A stretch of 5,968 bases of DNA, taken from Selenomonadaceae bacterium. GTDB taxonomy: Bacteria > Bacillota > Negativicutes > Selenomonadales > Selenomonadaceae. The position numbers were made by a program, and so were the translations under genes. The stretch spans positions 1-5,968 of the forward strand of contig JAEEGN010000249.1 in assembly GCA_016280345.1 (NCBI GenBank). The letters are read 5' to 3'. The notes beneath the pieces are model-generated. The model saw only the letters and a program-made list of their open reading frames with translations, was not told the origin of the DNA and ran no database searches. Below are positions 1-5,900 of the stretch, piece by piece (the stretch's first letter is position 1; each line of letters begins with the position of its first letter).

Positions 1-173
1 CGGACATGGCGGTGACCTGGCGGGCCGGGGACAAGGCGAAGCACAGCAAATGGGGCATCGGCACCGTCGTTTCCGTGCAGGGCGAAGGCGAAGAGACTTC
101 CCTTAAGATCGCCTTCCCCGGCCAGGGCATCAAAGGCTTCATGCAGAAATACGCCCCCATCACGAAGGTATGA
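1..173 (+). CDS. pcrA: PcrA/UvrD-type superfamily 1 DNA helicase, C-terminal end (5' truncated)
   Basis: Only the last 56 codons are present, read from base 3 to a TGA at 171-173. The peptide contains GDKAKHSKWGIGTVVSVQGE followed by IAFPGQGIKGFMQKYAPITK. This matches the conserved C-terminal Tudor-like domain of PcrA: a GD-V-H-KWG-GTVV core, an acidic GEGE turn, then L-IAFP-GIK-L--KYAPI. In the known family this domain follows the 3'-5' helicase motor and helps dock the helicase to RNA polymerase and nucleic acid; the enzyme works in excision repair and in clearing replication obstacles. The motor domains lie outside the window, so function rests on the tail plus context. ligA follows after 18 nt on the same strand, the usual Bacillota order, which supports the call. 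UvrD-like paralogues cannot be fully excluded. Confidence 0.85.
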   Translation, partial: DMAVTWRAGDKAKHSKWGIGTVVSVQGEGEETSLKIAFPGQGIKGFMQKYAPITKV

Positions 174-191
174 ACGGACAGGAGGAACGAC

Positions 192-2204
192 ATGGACGAC
201 CTGAAGGCGCTGAAAAAGGAGCTCACCGAGCTCCGCAAGCGCATCCGCTACCATAACAACCGCTATTACAACCTCGACGACCCGGAAATCACCGACTACG
301 AATACGATCAGCTCATGCTGCGCCTCAAAGAGATCGAGGGCCAATACCCGGAGTGGATCACCGCCACCTCGCCGACGCAGATGGTGGGCGGACAGGCGAA
401 GCGCGCCGCCGGCATCCTGGTGGAGCACGACGTGCCCATGCTTTCCCTGCAGGACGTATTCTCAAAGGAGGAAGTGCTGACCTTCGTCGCCAATATGCAG
501 GCGGCCCTTGAGGCGCCGGAGTTCGTGGTGGAGGAGAAAATCGACGGCCTGTCGCTGGCGCTGCGCTACGAGAACGGACACCTCGTCCGGGCCGTGACCC
601 GGGGGGACGGCGTGGCCCGGGGCGAGGACGTGACGGAAAACGCCCGGGTCATCCAGGACGTGAAGCTCACGCTTTCCGACCCGTTGCCCTACTTCGAGGT
701 CCGGGGCGAGGTCTATATGAGCCGCGACGCCTTCGCCGCCGTCAACGAACGGCAGGAACTGCTGGGGCTCAAGACCTTCGCCAATCCGCGCAACTGCGCC
801 GCCGGCACCCTGCGCCAGCTCGACAGCCGCATCACGGCGGAACGGGGCCTTTCGATGTTCGTGTTCAACCTTCAGAAAGCCGAGGGCCGCGATTTCACCA
901 CCCACACCGAAGCCTATGATTTCATGAAGCGGCAGGGCATCCCCGTCATCCACGACTACCGCGTCTGCCATACCGCGGAGGAGGTCTGGGCCGCCATCGA
1001 ACATATCGGCGAGTCCCGCGGGGAGCTGCCCTACGATATCGACGGCGCCGTGGTCAAACTCAACCGTTTCCGCGACCGGGAACAGCTCGGCGCCACCGCC
1101 AAGGTGCCCCGCTGGGCCGTGGCCTACAAATACCCGCCGGAGGAAAAGGAAACGGTGCTGCGCGCCATCGAACTCTCGGTGGGGCGCACCGGCCGCATCA
1201 CGCCCACCGCCGTCTTTGATCCGGTGCGGCTCTGCGGCACGAAGGTTGAACGGGCGACGCTCCACAACCAGGACTTCATCGACCAACTGGACATCCGGAT
1301 TGGGGATACGGTCCTCGTCTATAAGTCCGGCGAAATCATCCCGAAAATCCGCGCCGTGGTGAAGGAAAAGCGGCCGGAGGGGGCCGGGCCCTTCCGCATC
1401 GGCGACCGCTGCCCGGTCTGCGGGGCGGCGGCGCTGCAGGAGGAAGCCTCGGCCGACATCAAGTGCTCGAATCCCGGCTGTCCGGCCCAGCGCGAGAGCC
1501 ATATCCTGAACTTCGTGAGCCGCGACGCCATGGACATCAAGGGCCTCGGCCTCGCCGCCGTGAAGGGGCTCATCGAGGCGGGCCTCGTGCGCACCGTCGC
1601 CGATCTCTACCGCCTGGCGGAACACCGGAAGACGCTCATCGACAACGGCATCGTCGGCAAGGAAAAGAACACCGACAAATTGCTGGCCGCCATCGAGAAC
1701 TCCAAGGCCAATGAACCCCAGCGGCTCCTCACCGGCCTCGGCATCCCCGGCATCGGCAAGGCGGCGGCCCGGGAACTCCTGCGGGTCTTCCGCTCCATCG
1801 ACGCCCTGGCGAAAGCCGCGCCGGAGGAAATCGAGCAGGTGCGCGACATAGGCGCCATCAGCGCCAGGAGCATCGCCCGCTACTTCGCCCAGGAAGACAC
1901 CCGCCGGCTGCTGGACGACCTCCGGGCCGCCGGCGTGAACATGGAGTTGGGCGAAGCCCCGGCCGCCCGGGATGACCGGCTGGCCGGCAAGACCTTCGTG
2001 CTGACGGGCACCTTCGCGGGCGTGACGCGCAGCGAAGCGGCGGCGCAAATCGAAGCCCACGGCGGCCGGGTTTCCGGCAGCGTGTCGGCAAAAACCGACT
2101 ACCTCGTCGCCGGAGAAAAAGCCGGCAGCAAGCTGGCCAAGGCCCAATCCCTGGGCGTGACCATCATCACCCCGGAGGAACTGGCGGCGATGATGGGGGA
2201 ATGA
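192..2204 (+). CDS. ligA: NAD-dependent DNA ligase LigA, complete
   Basis: LigA seals 5'-phosphate/3'-hydroxyl nicks in duplex DNA using NAD+, joining Okazaki fragments and finishing repair. At 670 aa it has normal family length and every expected domain. Domain Ia (about 1-70) carries the NMN-binding set Y25, Y26, D35, Y38, D39. The adenylation domain has the catalytic lysine K116 in KIDG (116-119), NPRNCAAGTLRQLD with R200 and R208, EVRGEV (169-174), DIDGAVVK with K289, and AYKYP with K313. An OB fold follows (about 320-400). The Cys4 zinc finger uses C407, C410, C425 and C430. Helix-hairpin-helix repeats span about 440-570, with GLGIPGIG at 516-523, and a BRCT domain runs from about 596 to the end. 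The ATG is fixed by AGGAGG at 180-185, 6 nt upstream. It sits 18 nt after the helicase stop, so the two are probably one operon. No key residue is missing. Confidence 0.99.
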   Translation: MDDLKALKKELTELRKRIRYHNNRYYNLDDPEITDYEYDQLMLRLKEIEGQYPEWITATSPTQMVGGQAKRAAGILVEHDVPMLSLQDVFSKEEVLTFVANMQAALEAPEFVVEEKIDGLSLALRYENGHLVRAVTRGDGVARGEDVTENARVIQDVKLTLSDPLPYFEVRGEVYMSRDAFAAVNERQELLGLKTFANPRNCAAGTLRQLDSRITAERGLSMFVFNLQKAEGRDFTTHTEAYDFMKRQGIPVIHDYRVCHTAEEVWAAIEHIGESRGELPYDIDGAVVKLNRFRDREQLGATAKVPRWAVAYKYPPEEKETVLRAIELSVGRTGRITPTAVFDPVRLCGTKVERATLHNQDFIDQLDIRIGDTVLVYKSGEIIPKIRAVVKEKRPEGAGPFRIGDRCPVCGAAALQEEASADIKCSNPGCPAQRESHILNFVSRDAMDIKGLGLAAVKGLIEAGLVRTVADLYRLAEHRKTLIDNGIVGKEKNTDKLLAAIENSKANEPQRLLTGLGIPGIGKAAARELLRVFRSIDALAKAAPEEIEQVRDIGAISARSIARYFAQEDTRRLLDDLRAAGVNMELGEAPAARDDRLAGKTFVLTGTFAGVTRSEAAAQIEAHGGRVSGSVSAKTDYLVAGEKAGSKLAKAQSLGVTIITPEELAAMMGE

Positions 2205-2231
2205 CAGGAGTTTAAGCCTTCTTTCGAGAAA

Positions 2232-2278
2232 AGCCCCCCTCCGGGAAGAGGGAGGCTCAAAGCCCCTTACGCAAGGGG
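2232..2278 (+). other. Two tandem hairpins just downstream of ligA
   Basis: The first hairpin pairs 2232-2241 with 2248-2257 (10 positions with one C/A mismatch, 6-nt loop). The second pairs CCCCTT (2263-2268) with AAGGGG (2273-2278) around an ACGC loop. Neither is followed by a T-run on the + strand, so they are not classical terminators for ligA. They may protect the 3' end of the transcript or help pausing. On the - strand the first stem is followed by TTTTC, so it could act as a terminator against antisense transcription. No gene is visible that would need that. Confidence 0.4.
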
Positions 2279-2304
2279 GAGACATTTGCATAGTTGGGGT
2301 TGGC

Positions 2305-2345
2305 AACGGGGCTGGCGCATTCACAGGCGGCAGCCCCGTTTTTCC
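2305..2345 (+). terminator. Rho-independent terminator closing the pcrA-ligA operon
   Basis: AACGGGGCTG (2305-2314) pairs perfectly with CAGCCCCGTT (2331-2340) across a 16-nt loop. The last two T of the stem run into three more, giving five consecutive T (2339-2343). It lies about 100 nt after the ligA stop, with no gene between, and is the best terminator in the window. The loop is longer than usual and the T-tract is short, so efficiency is uncertain. Confidence 0.72.
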
Positions 2346-2565
2346 CTGGCTGGCCGCCGCCGCAAAAACGCGTTCAAAACGAACCGCTCTCCCGGCAGGT
2401 CATGGAGAAGCGGCGCTTTGCCACCAGCAGGCTTCCTGATCTGCTTCCCCCTTTCCCGGCGGGGTGGGGACGAGACGGTTGTCGTCTTTTCAGAAACCAC
2501 GAAGCCCCATTCGGGCAGGAAAAAAGACCATTCAAATGGCTTTCCTACAATTCAGACAAATTCTA
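2346..2565. other. Intergenic stretch without a supported gene
   Basis: Between the ligA terminator and the promoter I see no recognisable coding sequence. A 63-codon frame from ATG 2402 to 2593 exists, but it has only a weak ribosome site and a low-complexity product resembling nothing known. The right half becomes much richer in A and T from about 2520. Besides the weak terminator-like hairpin listed separately, an imperfect hairpin at 2518-2545 (CCAT-TCAA-ATGG core with A-bulged flanks) lies just upstream of the promoter, where it could mark a regulator site or be chance. Confidence 0.5.
2469..2490 (+). terminator. Weak terminator-like hairpin
   Basis: GACGA (2469-2473) pairs with TCGTC (2482-2486) and is followed at once by TTTT (2487-2490). 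An alternative fold gives six base pairs with a two-base bulge and a GGTT loop. The stem is short, so this is at best a back-up terminator behind the stronger one at 2305-2345. Confidence 0.25.
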
Positions 2566-2594
2566 TTGTATTATGGAAGCAAAGCGAATATAAT
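2566..2594 (+). promoter_or_regulatory. Sigma-A/sigma-70-type promoter for the giant repeat-protein gene
   Basis: A perfect -10 box TATAAT lies at 2589-2594 in an AT-rich pocket inside otherwise GC-rich DNA. TTGTAT at 2566-2571 serves as a -35 box with the optimal 17-nt spacer. It keeps the TTG of TTGACA but only three of six bases overall. An A/T-rich stretch upstream (about 2520-2565) could act as an UP-like element. The expected transcription start is about 2601-2604. That leaves a leader of about 100 nt to the small ORF and about 300 nt to the large gene. This is the only clear promoter between ligA and the repeat protein. Confidence 0.65.
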
Positions 2595-2705
2595 ATCTTG
2601 TGGATTACGATTGCCAACCTGCCGGGGGAGGGCGCTGGCCGGGCGTGGATGCCGGGGGCGGCCTTGCCGGCGGGCGGCGGGAGTGAAAGAAAGGAAGTTT
2701 TACGC

Positions 2706-2900
2706 ATGGTCAGAACAATGTCCACGGGGGAACACGCCTCCGGTAAGCGGGGCGTTTTCCCGGTTTCGTTTTATGGGGAAGCCGGGCGCGGGGCGGTGCC
2801 CCCGGCTTCGCGCGCCCTGGGGGGCAGTCCTGACAGCGGCGCGACCTCCTGTACGCGGCGGGCCTCCTTCACGGTCCCGGCGGAAAGGGGGGCGCGGTAA
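2706..2900 (+). CDS. Possible small leader ORF, 64 aa, unknown function
   Basis: The frame starts MVRTMSTGEHASGKRG at ATG 2706 and ends with TAA at 2898-2900. It has a good ribosome site (AGGAAG at 2692-2697, 8-nt spacer) and lies about 100 nt after the predicted transcription start. Its TAA shares one base with the ATG of the giant gene (TAATG), the arrangement seen in translational coupling. The product is basic and rich in Gly, Ala, Ser and Arg, with no membrane segment, signal peptide or recognised domain. The frame stays open far upstream, so length alone is no evidence in this GC-rich DNA. It may be a true leader peptide, a coupling ORF for the weakly equipped downstream start, or chance. 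I infer no function. Confidence 0.35.
   Translation: MVRTMSTGEHASGKRGVFPVSFYGEAGRGAVPPASRALGGSPDSGATSCTRRASFTVPAERGAR
2734..2758 (+). terminator. Possible conditional terminator in the leader
   Basis: ACGCCTC (2734-2740) pairs with GGGGCGT (2749-2755), including one T-G wobble, around an 8-nt loop. The 3' side runs into a short T-stretch (2755-2758). A competing hairpin upstream, CGGGGG (2725-2730) with CCTCCG (2737-2742), uses the same left arm, so the two cannot form together. That layout resembles attenuation, but the stem is short, the T-run is only four bases and GC-rich DNA yields such pairs by chance. Confidence 0.25.
2759..2809 (+). promoter_or_regulatory. Mutually exclusive hairpins sharing a central arm
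   Basis: Arm B, GAAGCCGGG (2778-2786), is fully complementary to arm C, CCCGGCTTC (2801-2809). It is also complementary, with one G-U wobble, to the upstream arm A, CCCGGTTTC (2759-2767). A-B and B-C therefore exclude each other. The loops are 10 and 14 nt. No T-run follows B-C, so it would not be an intrinsic terminator. It could alter ribosome access or the path of ribosomes on the small ORF that covers it. The pairing is directly visible; any switching role is inference. Confidence 0.35.
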
Positions 2901-5900
2901 TGAGCTTTAAACAAGACTATACAATTCCTTCCTCACCAGGCGTCTATACCCTTACCTATACGAGTACCGACAAAAATTGGGAAAACAGTAAGGCTTCCTT
3001 CACCAATCCCAGCGATACCAACGGCGCCTTGATTTCCATCCCCGACGTAGTAATGAATGGCTGCACCATCAAAACCGCCAACGGCGACGACACGGTGACT
3101 GTCCAGAAGTTACAACAAGGCTCCAGTACTGATTCAACACCTAGTCCTCCTTCAGTAATTGAGCTTAACGGCGGGGCGGACTTGCTTACCGTTACTTTAG
3201 AGGTGAATTCCTCCACGATCGACGCGGGGGCGGGCGCGGACTCACTGTATATCCAGGGCAGTTCGGGCGATGTAAGTTCCTCAAAAATCATTCTTGGCGA
3301 CGGAGCGGACGTACTGAATATCGGCGGCAATACCGGCTGGGCCTCCTCCATCGACGCCGGGGACGGCTACGACGTGGTGAACCTCTCGGGAGGCGTCAAT
3401 CAAGGAAGCGGAGTTACGGTGTTGCTCGGCGACGGCAACGATTCGCTGACGATTGGCAACGCGATCAACGCCGGCGCCAACATCGACGCCGGAGCCGGGG
3501 CGGACTCCATCGTTATCAACGCCATCGGCACCGGCAATTTTGACGTGACCGTTTCCCTGGGCAATGACACGGAGGCCGACACGCTGTGTCTCAATTCCGC
3601 CGCCAACCTCGACAAGCTGAAAGTCACGCTGCAAGCGGAGCAGGACATCCTGGGGCTGCCCGACATCGACAGCGTATCCATCGCCGCCGACGGCAAGGTC
3701 TTCGTCGGCGGGGCGGCCACCGGCATCGTCGCGCCCTCGGTGAGTGGCGGCTGGAACGCCTTGCGGCTGCAAAAGACCGGCGCCCCCACCGTCACCCGCA
3801 CGATTTACGGCGCTTCGGCTGACGATGTGACGACGGACAGCACCGGCGACGCGGTCTTTTTCACCAACGGATATAAGGTGTCGTTCAGCACCGACACCCT
3901 GACCGCCGCCACGATAACCGGCAGCGGCGCCGCCGACAATGTGAGCATCGCCGGCCAGGCAGGCGTCAGCACTGACACGACAAAAGGGGTGCTGATCTCC
4001 CTGGGCGGCGGCGCCGACTCGCTGACGATCGACAAAGATGTTCGTTTATCGACCATCGACACCGGGGCCGGCGACGACGAAGTGTACATTGCGGCCTACG
4101 CTATAGGTTCACAGTTTTTCCTCGGCGACGGCGCCAACAAGCTGACGATTCTCCAAAGTCCCTATACCTCCACCATCGAGGCCGGGGCGGACAACGACTC
4201 GGTGCTCATCAGTGGCGCGGCTTCCGGCACCAAAATCTCCCTCGGCGGGGGCGAAGATACCGCTTTTTTTTATTATTCTTTTGACAATAGCTCCGCAATC
4301 GATCTCGGTGCCGGCAACGACTCGCTGGTGATTAGCGATTTCGCCTCAAAATCAACGATCGACGCCGGCACCGGCGACGACACGCTGACGATTGGCGGCG
4401 AGGTCAAAAGCAGCTCCACTATCGACGCCGGGACGGGCGACGACAAAGTGAGCATCAAGGGCGCGGTTTACGGCGACGCCCGAATCTCCCTGGGCGGCGG
4501 CAACGACAAGCTGACGATTGGCGGCGAGGTCAGCTTCTCCACCATCGACGCCGGGGCGGGCAACGACGAGGTGGATCTCTCCACGGGCGGCGTTGCCGGC
4601 CCGCTGGCCCTGAAGCTCGGCGACGGCGACGATACGCTGAAGGTCAAGGCGATGGACGACCTCACGAAGATTACCGGCGAGCTCGACGCCGGTGACCTGG
4701 TCGTGCTGAAGGAGACGGTCAGCGGCAGCCTCGCCGACATCCTGAAGATCGACGGGAACGGCAAGCTGTCCGTCAACGGCACGGCTTCAAAAATCACCGT
4801 GGCGAAGAACGGCGCGAAGTACAGCTTCTGGGCGCAGAACGGCGTCGGCGCGGATTCGGTGGAGATTTCCTACACGCCGGGGGCGACGCTGCCGCCGGGC
4901 CATTGGGACAACGACGGCGTCTACGTCATCACCGGCGAGCCGGACGGCGACAACAACATCGACATCAGCGGCCTCGACAGCGTCGTCGTCGTGTCCCTGG
5001 GCAGCGGCGACAACACCGTGTCAGCCGGCGGCACCGGCGGCGACACCATCATCACCGGCGACGGCAACAACCAGATCACCGTCAGCGGCGGCACCGGCAA
5101 CTACATCGCCACCGGCGACGGCAACAACACGCTGCAGGTGGGCGGCGACAGCGCCACCATCCAGGCCGGCGGCGGCGACGACCGGGCCACGGTATCGGGC
5201 GACAACGCCCAGATTGACCTCGGCGGCGGCGACAATGTGCTGAACCTCGGCGGCGACAGCGCCAGCGTCACCATGGGCGGCGGCGACGACCGGGCCACCA
5301 TCAGCGGCGCGGACGCTCAGATCGACCTCGGCGGCGGCAGCGACGCGGTCACGGTGGCCGGCAACAACGCCAACATCGACCTCGGCGACGGCGCCGATAC
5401 CCTGGCCCTCTCCGGCCTCGGCGGCGCGGTGAACGCCGGCACCGGCGACGACGTTTTGGACGTCACCGGCGGCACCGGCCATTCCCTCGACGCCGGCAGC
5501 GGCAGCGACTCCATCTCCGTCCGGGGAACCTACGAAACGATTTACGCCGGCACCGGCGACGACACCATCATCTTCGACGGCAACGGCAGCGACGGCTTCA
5601 ACTACGTCAATCTCGTCGAGGACAACAACCTCGTCAGCGTCAGAGGCGGCGACGGCCACACCACGATTAACGGCGGCGTCTCCGCCGACAGCCTGTACTT
5701 CGCCGACGGCGACGTCGAAAGCGACGCCCTCAATCTGGCCGGCGGCAACGACCTCGTGGTCTTTGCGTCAGCGACCGGCGGCCTCGGCCGGGCCCGGGCC
5801 AACAACGCCACCCTGCGGGCCGGCGAAGGCGACGACAGCATCTTCGCCGCCTCGGCCGAACAGGCGATGATGAACGGCGGCGTCGGTGACGACAGCGTAT

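Noticed and set aside
462..2324. Long minus-strand open frame (620 codons) opposite ligA
   Set aside because: It mirrors the codon bias of ligA in high-GC DNA; the product is low-complexity Gly/Ala/Asp/Val/His-rich with no domain, while the + strand encodes a complete canonical LigA.
2402..2593. 63-aa ORF beginning MEKRRFATSRL
   Set aside because: Poor ribosome site, no upstream promoter after the ligA terminator, and its end overlaps the -10 box at 2589-2594.
2605..2899. Known riboswitch (for example cyclic-di-GMP) in the leader
   Set aside because: Conserved core sequences of the classes I can recall are not visible; only generic GC-rich pairing is present.
2464..2910. 148-codon + strand frame across the promoter and leader
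   Set aside because: It would span the predicted promoter, lacks a ribosome site, and its product is low-complexity with no recognisable domain.
4903..5217. Arg/His-rich + strand frame of 104 codons
   Set aside because: It is the out-of-frame reading of the Gly/Asp repeat codons, producing RRQRRH-like runs; the correct frame is continuous through it.
5021..5659. Minus-strand open frame (212 codons) opposite tract 3
   Set aside because: It consists of Val/Ala/Gly/Asp repeats that are simply the complement of GGC/GAC/ACC repeat codons; no independent start signal or domain.
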